From Pseudomonadota bacterium (GTDB lineage: Bacteria > Pseudomonadota > Alphaproteobacteria > Rhizobiales > Xanthobacteraceae), in NCBI GenBank assembly GCA_023422775.1, contig JAFAGM010000147.1:1-20227 (forward strand): a stretch of DNA of 20,227 nucleotides, in the 5' to 3' direction. The notes below the pieces were generated by a model that did no database searches, was not told the DNA's origin, and saw only the letters and a program-made list of their open reading frames with translations. Positions within the stretch are counted from its first letter, which is position 1, and the number at the start of each line of letters is the position of its first letter. Shown here piece by piece: positions 1 through 6,928 of this stretch. The position numbers and the translations under genes are program-made.

Positions 1-78
1 CGATATTCATTGGCGACATCCCGTCAGGACTACCCCGTATAACCTATTTCGGAAAATTGCGGGATTCGGGAATCGACC

Positions 79-1254
79 ATGAACAGCCCCTCCAGGGTGA
101 TCTCCTTCGTTAACGCGGCCCATTTCATCGACCATTACGCGATGCTGATCTTCGCGGCCGCCGTCATCATCATGGGGCCGGCGCTCGGCATGGCCTATTC
201 GGAACTCCTGCCTTACGCCACCCCGGGCTTCGTCGCCTTCGGCGCGGGCTCGCTGATCACCGGCTGGCTCGGCGACCGCTGGAGCCGCCGCCACATGATG
301 GTGATCTTCTTTGCCGGCATCGGCGCCTCGATGATCGCGGTCGGCTTCGTGCAGACGCCGCTGCAACTGGGTGCGGCGCTGCTGGCGATCGGATTGTTCG
401 CCTCGATCTACCATCCGGTCGGCACCGCGATGATCGTTTCCTATGCCGACAGGCTCGGCCGCGAGATGGGGCTGAACGGCGTCTGGGGCAATCTCGGCGT
501 GGCGTCGTCGGCGCTGGTTACCGGCGTGATCGGGCAGTATTTCGGCTGGCGCGCGGCCTTCGTCGTCCCGGGGATCGTCACCCTCCTGATCGGGGTCGCC
601 TTCGCGCTGATGGTGGTGCACGAGGATCGCACCGGCAGCAGGCAGGCGGCGGCGCAGGCGCGGGTGGCGAAGCAGGATATGTGGCGGGTGATCCTTTCGC
701 TGCTGATCGTGGTGATCGCCATATCCACCACTTTCAACGCCATCACGGTGGCGATGCCGAAACTGTTCGCCGAACGGCTCGCCGGCCTGACCAGCAGCCC
801 GGCCATGCTCGGGATCATCGCGGCCGGCGTCTACGTGTTCGGCGCGATGACGCAATACACCATCGGCAAGCTGATCGACCATTATTCGCTGAAGACCGTG
901 ATGCTGCCGCTGTCGTTCGTACTGGCGCCGTTCCTCTATTTCGCGGCGACACTGTCGAACCTGCCGCTGATCATCGCCTCCATCGGCATCGTGATGGGCG
1001 CGTTCGGACAGGTTACCGTCAACGACGCCATGGTCGGCAAATACACCACCGATGAATGGCGCAGCAGAGCCTATTCGGTGCGCTACTTCATCGGCTTTAC
1101 CGCCGCGGGAGCGTCCGTCGGCCTGGTGGCGTGGCTTTATGAGCGGGGCGGCTTTTCCACCATGCTGCAGACGTTCGGCGCGCTGTGCCTGCTGGTGATC
1201 GTGGCTGCGATCATCCTGCCGCAGGAGATCAAGGCGCCAGCGCCCGGGCGATGA
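79..1254 (+). CDS. MFS transporter, fosmidomycin-resistance-like
   Basis: Inner-membrane major facilitator protein of 391 residues, a normal length for a 12-helix member. Hydrophobic segments run through the whole protein. The loop between helices 2 and 3 carries the family motif A (GWLGDRWSRRH, about residues 62-72), and YHPVG at about residue 115 resembles the Fsr/fosmidomycin-resistance branch. A charged central loop (about residues 185-210) separates the two six-helix halves. The ATG at 79 is preceded only by a weak GGGA, but no better start precedes the first helix. The substrate cannot be read from the sequence. The gene converges on a GMC oxidoreductase, and the two 3' ends overlap by 26 bp. 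The family call is firm; export of a drug or small metabolite is inference. Confidence 0.9.
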   Translation: MNSPSRVISFVNAAHFIDHYAMLIFAAAVIIMGPALGMAYSELLPYATPGFVAFGAGSLITGWLGDRWSRRHMMVIFFAGIGASMIAVGFVQTPLQLGAALLAIGLFASIYHPVGTAMIVSYADRLGREMGLNGVWGNLGVASSALVTGVIGQYFGWRAAFVVPGIVTLLIGVAFALMVVHEDRTGSRQAAAQARVAKQDMWRVILSLLIVVIAISTTFNAITVAMPKLFAERLAGLTSSPAMLGIIAAGVYVFGAMTQYTIGKLIDHYSLKTVMLPLSFVLAPFLYFAATLSNLPLIIASIGIVMGAFGQVTVNDAMVGKYTTDEWRSRAYSVRYFIGFTAAGASVGLVAWLYERGGFSTMLQTFGALCLLVIVAAIILPQEIKAPAPGR

Positions 1255-2845
1255 TATCGGAGCTCTTCTCCGCGACCATGATCGTCGCCGGATGAATGTT
1301 CGGCGAGGGCATCGCCGGCATGACCGAGGCATCGACGACCCGCAGGCCCTCGATGCCGCGAACGCGGAGCTGGCTGTCGACGACGGCGCCGTCATCCTCG
1401 CCCATCCGGCAGGTGCCGCAGGGATGATAGACGGTCGAGCCGACCTTGCGGACGTAATCGGCGGCCCCTTCGTCATCTGTGATGTCGGGAGCGGGCCTGA
1501 TCTGTTCGGTCACCAGCGAGCGGAACGGTTCGGTCGCGACGATCTGTCGGGCAATGCGAAAGCCCGCCACCATGATCCGCAAATCGTCGGGGTCGGTCAG
1601 GTAATTGGCCTGGATGCGCGGCGGCGCGCGCCCCTCCGCATCGCGCAGCGTGATTTCGCCGCGGCTCTTCGGCCGGCAGACGCTCCAGATGAAGGTAAAT
1701 CCCGGCCAGCGATGCAGGCCGGCCTTGAAGCCGTCCGTCGAAAAATTGAGGCACTGGTACTGGATGTCGGGCACCGGCTCGGAGGGGGATGATTTGGCGA
1801 ACAGCGTTGCTTCGGTCGCGCCGACCGAGAGCTGTCCCGATCCCCTGAGCAGCCATTCGAGCGCGAGTTTGACCGACTTGGCAGGACTCATCACGGCCTC
1901 GTTCAGCGTATCGGTGGCGTTGGTCCTGAACGTGAAGTTCGACTGGTAATGGTCCTGCAGGTTCTTGCCGACGCCGGGAAGATCGCGTTTCACGTCGATG
2001 CCGAGCCCGGCCAGTTCAGTGGCCGGGCCGATGCCGGAGGCGAGCAGCAGCACCGGAGAATTGATCGCGCCGCCGGAGATGATCAGCTCGCGCCGCGCGC
2101 CGATGCGCCGGATCTGGCCGTCACGCTCGACCTCGACGCCGACGGCGCGGTTTCCCTCGAACAGGATACGGCGGACCCGGGCTTTCGTCATCAGCTCGAG
2201 GTTTTTGCGGGAGAGGTTCGGCTTGAGATATCCGACTGCCGTCGAGCGGCGCCAGCCATTGTGGACGTTGAGCGGCGCGAAGCCGACGCCGTCGATGCGC
2301 TCGCCGTTGAAATCCGGGTTGCGCTGGTATTGCAGGCGCTCGCAGGCTTCCACGAACGCCTTTGCCGTCGTCGAGGGGCGCTTGATGTTGGACACCGTCA
2401 TCGGGCCGCCGGTGCCGCGCCAGGTGTTGGCGCCGTCGACTGAGTGCTCCATCCGCTTGAAATAGGGCAGCACGTCGTTGTAGCCCCAGCCGCGCGCGCC
2501 GAGACGCTGCCATTCGTCGTAATCGCTGGGGGCGCCGCGCAGGAAGACGAGGCCGTTGATCGACCCGGAGCCGCCCAGCACCTTGCCGCGCGGCCAGATC
2601 ACGGTTCGGCCGCCAAGGCCCGGTTCGGGTTCGGTTTCGTAACCCCAATTCATCTTCGGGTCCGGGACCAGCTTGCCGAAACCCATCGGAATGTGAATCC
2701 AGGGATTGCGATCGCGTCCGCCGGCCTCGATGACGCAAAGCGACACTTTCGGATTTTCCGTCAGCCGGGCCGACAGCACGCAGCCGGCCGAGCCGCCGCC
2801 TGCGACGACGACGTCGAATTCCGCATCAAAACCGGATTTGGGCAT
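1229..2845 (-). CDS. GMC family FAD-dependent oxidoreductase (choline dehydrogenase-like)
   Basis: Flavoprotein of about 538 residues, the usual GMC length, expected to oxidise an alcohol to an aldehyde or ketone. The N-terminal ADP-binding fold is visible (VVAGGGSAGCVLSARL, then VIEAGG), followed by the GMC signature 1 region (RGKVLGGSGSINGLVFLRG) and signature 2 (SGGAINSPVLLLASGIGP). The catalytic His lies in YHPCGTCRMG (about H474), with a second conserved pair at NIH (N516/H518). The ATG at 2845 is chosen; an in-frame TTG directly before it has slightly better spacing to GGGAG and could be used instead. Its last 26 bp overlap the end of the convergent MFS gene. No electron acceptor or aldehyde dehydrogenase partner lies nearby, so the substrate is unknown. 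A second, related GMC gene lies at 16182-17825. Confidence 0.92.
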   Translation of the reverse strand: MPKSGFDAEFDVVVAGGGSAGCVLSARLTENPKVSLCVIEAGGRDRNPWIHIPMGFGKLVPDPKMNWGYETEPEPGLGGRTVIWPRGKVLGGSGSINGLVFLRGAPSDYDEWQRLGARGWGYNDVLPYFKRMEHSVDGANTWRGTGGPMTVSNIKRPSTTAKAFVEACERLQYQRNPDFNGERIDGVGFAPLNVHNGWRRSTAVGYLKPNLSRKNLELMTKARVRRILFEGNRAVGVEVERDGQIRRIGARRELIISGGAINSPVLLLASGIGPATELAGLGIDVKRDLPGVGKNLQDHYQSNFTFRTNATDTLNEAVMSPAKSVKLALEWLLRGSGQLSVGATEATLFAKSSPSEPVPDIQYQCLNFSTDGFKAGLHRWPGFTFIWSVCRPKSRGEITLRDAEGRAPPRIQANYLTDPDDLRIMVAGFRIARQIVATEPFRSLVTEQIRPAPDITDDEGAADYVRKVGSTVYHPCGTCRMGEDDGAVVDSQLRVRGIEGLRVVDASVMPAMPSPNIHPATIMVAEKSSDIIARALAP

Positions 2846-2922
2846 CAAACGTTTCGCTCCCGATCTGCTTTTGCCGCAGAGGATAGTGGCCGACGGATGG
2901 TCTGGATAGGCTTGTGTTCGCG

Positions 2923-3291
2923 CTACTCGATCTTCGGCAGCAGCACCATGTGCAGGTGATGGTTCGAGATCTGCATGAATCCCTGGAAGGGGTGGCTGAG
3001 ATCGACGATCAGGAACAGCGCGCTCGATACCGAGAGCGCAAACACCAGCGTTGACGCCACCACGATCGGGCCCGGTTCGGCGAACAGGCTGAAGCTCGCA
3101 AAGATCGCCACCAGCCAGAACACCAGCACGATGAAGAACGGCAGCGGTATCGCATCGTCGGCTTGCGTGATCACCAACAGCCGCGTCCGGCCCATGCCTG
3201 TCGTGAGCGGGATGATGCGGGATTTCAGCGAGGTCTGTTCCGGATTGGCGGGCTTCAGCCCTTCAACCGCATTGTAGAAGCGCTCGGCCAT
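2923..3291 (-). pseudogene. 5'-truncated DUF4239 (bestrophin-like) membrane protein remnant
   Basis: The 122 codons match the C-terminal half of DUF4239 proteins as I know them: a region resembling the family's IY-x-L-P-N/Q segment (FYNAVEGLKPANPEQ), then two transmembrane segments (about residues 50-70 and 76-98) and an ending with ISNHHLHMVL. Intact members are about 250-270 residues and have further N-terminal membrane helices, which are missing here. The frame stays open upstream only to 3399, where it meets a TGA, and it has no other ATG or GTG start. The sequence beyond is degenerate repeat-like DNA. I read this as an N-terminal deletion, probably linked to the repeat. It could instead be a short two-helix protein started at the ATG at 3291; no clear ribosome binding site supports that. 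Confidence 0.6.
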
Positions 3292-3394
3292 CTCGCTGAC
3301 GACAAAGGACGATCCGTCGCCCCTGCTCGATGCGTTCTCCCGCCAGATGCGCAGGGTCGCCGAGGGGAGGCCAGAAACGCGGCTGTCGAACTCA

Positions 3395-3520
3395 TGGCGT
3401 CATCATTCCGTCAGAGATTGCACGTCATTCCGGGACGGTCATTGCATATCGGGAGGGGCGGGCTCGGGCTACCCGCGACGATTTGTTGCGGCGCAGCAGG
3501 TTAACCGCAGGTGCGTGAAC
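3395..3520. repeat. Degenerate Bradyrhizobium-type dispersed repeat fragment
   Basis: The motif CATTCCG occurs twice within 30 bases, and CGTCATTCCGGGACGGTC resembles one end of a common Bradyrhizobium palindromic element as I remember it. The matching opposite arm is not clearly present, so this looks like a decayed fragment. It sits exactly where the DUF4239 frame breaks down. No gene is supported between 3292 and 3569. Confidence 0.4.
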
Positions 3521-3569
3521 TCAAACAGAACACTTGACCATCGCCACCCTCCTTGTGTGAGGTGCGCCC

Positions 3570-3986
3570 ATGACCCGAATCCGACTTTTCCTTTGCATCA
3601 TTGCGATATCAATGCCTTCGTCGGCCATAGCGCAGCAGGCCATGAATTTCGAGGAGGCCGGGGCCATGCTGGCCGCGAGCTGCGGCAAGGACATCGATGA
3701 CAATTGCCGCGGCGTCAATCTCGACTCCACGCGGCTCCGGGAATGCCTGAATCGCAACCAGGACGTGGTGTCGGCGAAGTGCAAGGCCGATTATCCCACG
3801 GCTTTGAGCGCCATCCAGCAGCGCATCACGGCGCGCACTTCGCTTGTAAGGCTCTGCAACTGGGAACTGAAAAAGCTCTGCGGCGATGTGCGAACCGATC
3901 CCGTCAAGGGCCTGCAATGCCTGCTGGAAACCAAGAAGGCGACGCCGAACTGCAACAAGGCGATCACGGCCGCGGGGTATCGCTGA
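3570..3986 (+). CDS. Secreted cysteine-rich repeat protein (GLG1/Cys_rich_FGFR type)
   Basis: Small exported protein of 138 residues. A signal peptide of about 21 residues ends at AIAQQ. The mature part has eight cysteines in two tandem copies of one spacing: C-x7-C-x12-C-x10/11-C, starting at CGKDIDDNC and again at CNWELKKLC. This is the pattern of the cysteine-rich repeat known from Golgi apparatus protein 1 and found singly or in pairs in many rhizobial periplasmic proteins. The even number of cysteines suggests disulfides formed in the periplasm. An AGGTG lies before the ATG. Its TGA overlaps the ATG of the OmpA-like gene (TGATG), which implies translational coupling. The function is unknown; an envelope role is inferred from export and from the coupled partner. 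Confidence 0.85.
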   Translation: MTRIRLFLCIIAISMPSSAIAQQAMNFEEAGAMLAASCGKDIDDNCRGVNLDSTRLRECLNRNQDVVSAKCKADYPTALSAIQQRITARTSLVRLCNWELKKLCGDVRTDPVKGLQCLLETKKATPNCNKAITAAGYR

Positions 3987-4660
3987 TGCGTTCCATGAAG
4001 AGGAGGTTGCGGGACTTCGGCCTGTTGCTCGGCGCCCTCGCCGTGCTGGCCTGGCCGACGGCGGCGGTGCGCGCGCAATCGATCTCGACCGCCGACATCA
4101 TCGAGAAGCTTGCGGTCGACGGGGAAGCGGATATCGACCCGGCCGCCCTGCGGCAGCAGGCCGCCGAACGGATCAAGGCGCGGGCGGATGCCCAGCCGCA
4201 AAAGCGGCCGCCGATCGCGCCGCAACTGTCGAAGCTGCCGCAGATCCGCTTCGACGTCGTGTTCGATCCGGATTCTTCGCTGATCCGGCCGGCCTCCTAC
4301 CAGACCATCGGCAGCCTCGCCGACGCGCTGACCGATCCGAAACTGCGGCCCTACCGCTACCTGATCGTCGATCATGTCGAGTCCGCCGGAAGACGCGATC
4401 ACAACCTGATCCTGAGCCAGCGCCGTGCCGATTCGATCCGCGATGTGCTGGTGAACACCTTCAAGGTGGCGCCGAAGCGGCTGCAGGCGCTCGGCCTTGG
4501 CGAGGAACAGCTGCAGGATACCAATCGTCCGGCAGCGCCCGTCAATGCGCGCGTCCAGATCATCGTGATAGGCAAGTTCGAGACGGCTGAACCGGCCAAG
4601 CCGGCAACACCGGCTGCGCCTGCTCAGAAGGGCGCCGCGGCGAAGAAAAAGAAGAACTAG
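3986..4660 (+). CDS. OmpA-like domain periplasmic/outer-membrane protein
   Basis: Protein of 224 residues with a basic N-terminus and a signal peptide ending near AVRAQS (about residue 31). After a helical linker it has one OmpA-like peptidoglycan-binding domain (about residues 85-195): FDVVFDPDSSLIRP, then HVESAGRRDHNLILSQRRADSIRDVL, and NARVQIIV at the end of the domain. The C-terminus is an Ala/Pro/Lys-rich tail ending in a lysine run. The usual GHTD of the domain, whose Asp contacts diaminopimelate, reads DHVE here, so peptidoglycan binding may be altered. The ATG at 3986 is chosen because it overlaps the stop of the preceding Cys-rich gene and gives a clean signal peptide; the frame is open further upstream but lies inside that gene. 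The family call is firm; the exact role is not known. Confidence 0.85.
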   Translation: MRSMKRRLRDFGLLLGALAVLAWPTAAVRAQSISTADIIEKLAVDGEADIDPAALRQQAAERIKARADAQPQKRPPIAPQLSKLPQIRFDVVFDPDSSLIRPASYQTIGSLADALTDPKLRPYRYLIVDHVESAGRRDHNLILSQRRADSIRDVLVNTFKVAPKRLQALGLGEEQLQDTNRPAAPVNARVQIIVIGKFETAEPAKPATPAAPAQKGAAAKKKKN

Positions 4661-4702
4661 ACGCCGAAGGCCCGGCGCAACGGGCCAGGGGAGGAGCACC
4701 CG

Positions 4703-5506
4703 ATGTTCAATCGAGCCCTGCCGGGAATGGCCGGCATCATCCTGGGAATCTCAATCATGACCACCATGCCTGCCGGTGCCGACGCACTGAAAGACGAGAT
4801 CGCGCCGACCGGCAAGCTGAGGGTGGCGATCGCGATCAGCCCGGCCGGCGGCGCGTTCTGGTCTACCAGAACAGCATCCGGCTATGCCGGCGTGCCGGTC
4901 GATCTCGGCCGCGAGATGGCGGCGCAGCTCGGCGTGCCCGTCGAATATGTCGCGCATCAGAACTCGGGTCAGATCGTCGACGCCGTCACCAAGGGAACCT
5001 GGGACATCACCTTCCTGCCGAAGGATCCCGAGCGAGAGGGGCGAATGTCGTTCGGCCCGATCTATGAGGTCGCGGACGCCACCTACATCACCAAACCAGG
5101 CTCGACGGTGACGAACTTCGCGACCCTCGACCAGCCCGGCACCAAAGTTGCCGCCGTCAACAACACGACCACCATGCGCGGTGCGATTGCGCATCTGAAG
5201 AACGCTGAGGTCACCGGCTATCAGAGCTATGATGAAATCTTCGGCCTGCTTTCGAAAGGCGAGGTCGATGCGTTCGCGCTGTCGCGCGACCAGCTCAATG
5301 CGATGGCGAAGAAAATTCCGGGCACGCGCGTGCTGGACGAGACCTTCAAGCAGACTGTCACGGCGGTCGCGGTACCGCCCAATCATCCGAAGTCGCTGGC
5401 GTTCGCGGTCAAGTTTATGACCGAGGCCATCTCCAACGGCACGCTGCGCAAGGCCTATGACAACAACGGCCTGAAGGACACGCCGATCCGGACGCAGACG
5501 AAGTAG
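4703..5506 (+). CDS. ABC-type amino-acid-like solute-binding protein (SBP_bac_3)
   Basis: Periplasmic protein of 267 residues with a signal peptide of about 26 residues ending at GADA. The mature part follows the family 3 solute-binding plan: GKLRVAIAISPAG at the start of lobe 1, GVPVDLGREMAAQLGVPVEYV, the segment IVDAVTKGTWDITFLP, and the hinge and lobe 2 segments (KVAAVNNTTT; SKGEVDAFALSRDQL). A strong GGGGAGGAG lies before the ATG, 42 bp after the OmpA-like gene, so it is probably co-transcribed with it. No permease or ATPase gene lies near, so this is an orphan binding protein that either borrows a transporter or acts as a sensor. The ligand is not predictable beyond an amino acid or similar small polar compound. 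Confidence 0.85.
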   Translation: MFNRALPGMAGIILGISIMTTMPAGADALKDEIAPTGKLRVAIAISPAGGAFWSTRTASGYAGVPVDLGREMAAQLGVPVEYVAHQNSGQIVDAVTKGTWDITFLPKDPEREGRMSFGPIYEVADATYITKPGSTVTNFATLDQPGTKVAAVNNTTTMRGAIAHLKNAEVTGYQSYDEIFGLLSKGEVDAFALSRDQLNAMAKKIPGTRVLDETFKQTVTAVAVPPNHPKSLAFAVKFMTEAISNGTLRKAYDNNGLKDTPIRTQTK

Positions 5507-5568
5507 GCGAGTTGTCTCTCCTCGTCATTCTGGGGAGAGTGCACGGTTCGCGCCAACATATGGGCAAC

Positions 5569-5585
5569 TGCACAAATACAGGGCA
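5569..5585 (+). promoter_or_regulatory. NtrC-like enhancer site
   Basis: The sequence TGCAC-AAATACA-GGGCA matches 9 of the 10 half-site bases of the NtrC palindrome TGCAC-N7-GTGCA. It lies about 85-100 bp upstream of the -24 element of the sigma-54 promoter, a normal enhancer distance. Further TGCAC half sites occur at about 5540 and 5587. Binding is inferred from sequence only. Confidence 0.55.
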
Positions 5586-5669
5586 TTGCACCTCGTCAGG
5601 AACTCCACGGTGCGATGATTAATCCCCCGGAATACCGAATCTTCTGAGCCCGCCGGCCAAATTCCCGGT

Positions 5670-5685
5670 TGGCACACTGATTGCT
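5670..5685 (+). promoter_or_regulatory. Sigma-54 (-24/-12) promoter
   Basis: TGGCACACTGATTGCT matches the sigma-54 consensus TGGCACR-N4-TTGCW at every defined base, with the required 10 nt between the GG and the GC. The predicted transcript start is about 5695-5697. The downstream gene is the formate/nitrite-family channel at 6026. Together with the upstream NtrC-like site this points to expression under nitrogen limitation. Confidence 0.8.
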
Positions 5686-5696
5686 TAATCCAATCC

Positions 5697-5750
5697 CAGT
5701 CAATGACGACTGCCGTCCTACGGATTGCCGAAGCCAGCGTTGGCGAAGGC
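5697..5750 (+). ncRNA. ANTAR-type dual hexaloop leader RNA element
   Basis: Two hairpins with six-base loops lie at the very start of the predicted transcript. P1 is CAGTC/GACTG (5697-5701 with 5708-5712), loop AATGAC (5702-5707). P2 has an inner stem GCC/GGC (5733-5735 with 5742-5744), a symmetric GAA/GAA internal loop and an outer stem GCC/GGC (5727-5729 with 5748-5750), loop AGCGTT (5736-5741). Both loops have A at position 1 and G at position 4, the known recognition signature of ANTAR-domain antiterminators (NasR, NasT, AmiR, EutV). The 14-nt linker contains a small CCGT/ACGG hairpin. In nitrate assimilation, ANTAR proteins bind such leaders when nitrate or nitrite is present and prevent termination. 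No ANTAR gene is in this window. Confidence 0.65.
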
Positions 5751-5774
5751 GCAGGGATCGGGTGACCTCGCCGA
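5740..5774 (+). terminator. Competing hairpin overlapping P2 (candidate leader terminator)
   Basis: TTGGCGA (5740-5746) can pair with TCGCCGA (5768-5774), including one G-U pair, and GG (5748-5749) with CC (5766-5767) around one bulged A. The 5' arm uses the end of the P2 loop and its 3' strand, so this hairpin and P2 are mutually exclusive, as in known ANTAR leaders. No T-run follows, which weakens a simple intrinsic-terminator reading; the loop is also long (16 nt). Confidence 0.35.
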
Positions 5775-6025
5775 GGGGCCCGGAGCAGTCATCGGGACCA
5801 TTTCCCAAGAGAACTTGTCTCAGGAAAGTCTGTCCCGCGAACGCTTGCGCGTCTCTGTCTCCAATCGAGCGTGACCGCGTTGCCCGCGACGCCGACGCAG
5901 AGCCGGTTCGTTCTGCGCACGCGTTGCATCGGGCAGCGCGAGGACGGCCTCACTCACCTTTCATCGGCGCGGGCCACGTTTGCCGGCGCTTGCTTTGAAT
6001 CCTTCTGTCAACAAGGGGAACAGGA
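5775..6025 (+). other. Remainder of the long leader; no gene supported
   Basis: About 250 bp between the leader hairpins and the channel gene. Open frames here (for example 5871-6056, which runs into the channel gene out of frame) lack a ribosome binding site and recognisable protein features. A GGCCCG/CGGGACC hairpin (about 5777-5799) is possible. The ribosome binding site of the next gene, AAGGGGAACAGG, closes the region. Confidence 0.5.
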
Positions 6026-6868
6026 ATGGCCTATCTCGCGCCTTCGGAATTCGTGACCAAGATGGTCGACGCCGGAGAATCCAAGATCTTCATGTCGACG
6101 CGCGATACGGTCATCCGCGCCTACATGGCCGGTGCGATCCTCTCGCTTGCCGCGGCGTTTGCGGTCAGTGTCAACGTATCGACCGGTATTCCGATCGTCG
6201 GCGCGGCGCTGTTTCCGGTCGGCTTCTGCATCCTGTACCTGTTCGGCTTCGATCTGCTCACCGGCGTGTTCGTGCTGGCGCCGCTGGCGCTGATCGACAG
6301 GCGCCCGGGCGTGACGCTCGGCGGCGTGCTGCGCAACTGGGGCCTCGTCTTCATCGGCAATTTCGCCGGCGCCTTCACGGTGGCGGTGATGATGGCCATC
6401 GTCTTCACCTTCGGCTTCTCGCAGCCGCCGGACAAGGTCGGCACCGTGATCGGCCACATCGGCGAGGGCCGCACGGTCGGCTATGCCGCGCACGGCGCGT
6501 CGGGCATGCTGACGCTGTTCATTCGCGGCGTGCTCTGCAACTGGATGGTTTCCGCCGGCGTCGTCGGCGCGATGATCTCCACCACCGTCAGCGGCAAGGT
6601 GATCGCGATGTGGATGCCGATCATGCTGTTCTTCTTCATGACCTTCGAGCATTCGATCGTGAACATGTTCCTGTTCCCGTCCGGGCTGCTGCTCGGCGCC
6701 AAGTTCACGCTGATGGACTACCTGATCTGGAACGAGATCCCGACCGTGATCGGCAACCTCGTCGGCGGCCTCGCCTTCACCGGGCTGACGCTGTATGCGA
6801 CGCATGCCAGAACGGCGCCGAAGCGTTCCGTCGCCCGGCATCAGGCGTCCTCGCGCCTGGCGGCTTGA
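6026..6868 (+). CDS. Formate/nitrite transporter (FNT) family channel
   Basis: Integral membrane protein of 280 residues with the six helices expected for the FocA/NirC family, which form pentamers of aquaporin-like pores carrying small monovalent anions such as formate or nitrite. Diagnostic motifs are visible: the FGFDLLTG segment (FNT signature 1, with its Thr), RGVLCNWMV (signature 2) and FEHSIVNMF, which contains the conserved central pore His. The ATG at 6026 has a good AGGGGAACAGG in front. The sigma-54 promoter, NtrC-like site and ANTAR-like leader favour nitrite or nitrate assimilation over formate. The PP2C/kinase gene follows after 60 bp. No nitrite reductase gene is in the window, so the transported ion is inferred from regulation and family, not proved. 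Confidence 0.9.
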   Translation: MAYLAPSEFVTKMVDAGESKIFMSTRDTVIRAYMAGAILSLAAAFAVSVNVSTGIPIVGAALFPVGFCILYLFGFDLLTGVFVLAPLALIDRRPGVTLGGVLRNWGLVFIGNFAGAFTVAVMMAIVFTFGFSQPPDKVGTVIGHIGEGRTVGYAAHGASGMLTLFIRGVLCNWMVSAGVVGAMISTTVSGKVIAMWMPIMLFFFMTFEHSIVNMFLFPSGLLLGAKFTLMDYLIWNEIPTVIGNLVGGLAFTGLTLYATHARTAPKRSVARHQASSRLAA

Positions 6869-6883
6869 TCTTGCGGCGCCGAT

Positions 6884-6909
6884 GGGTCTCTCCTTGCGGG
6901 GAGAGACCC
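6884..6909 (+). other. Intercistronic 10-bp stem hairpin
   Basis: GGGTCTCTCC (6884-6893) pairs perfectly with GGAGAGACCC (6900-6909) around the loop TTGCGG. It fills the gap between the channel gene and the phosphatase/kinase gene and is not followed by a T-run. It may lower downstream expression or protect the 3' end of the channel message. Confidence 0.6.
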
Positions 6910-6928
6910 GTTGTCGTGAAAGCCGGAA

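Noticed and set aside
7..1476. Long minus-strand open frame (489 codons) opposite the MFS gene
   Set aside because: Antisense shadow with an Arg/His/Gly-rich translation; the plus-strand product has clear MFS motifs.
5525..5548. CTCTCC/GGAGAG hairpin after the solute-binding protein gene
   Set aside because: Only six base pairs with a 12-nt loop and no T-run; too weak to call a terminator.
5681..5998. Open frames in the leader of the channel gene
   Set aside because: They start at non-ATG codons inside the promoter or hairpins, have Arg-rich translations and no ribosome binding site.
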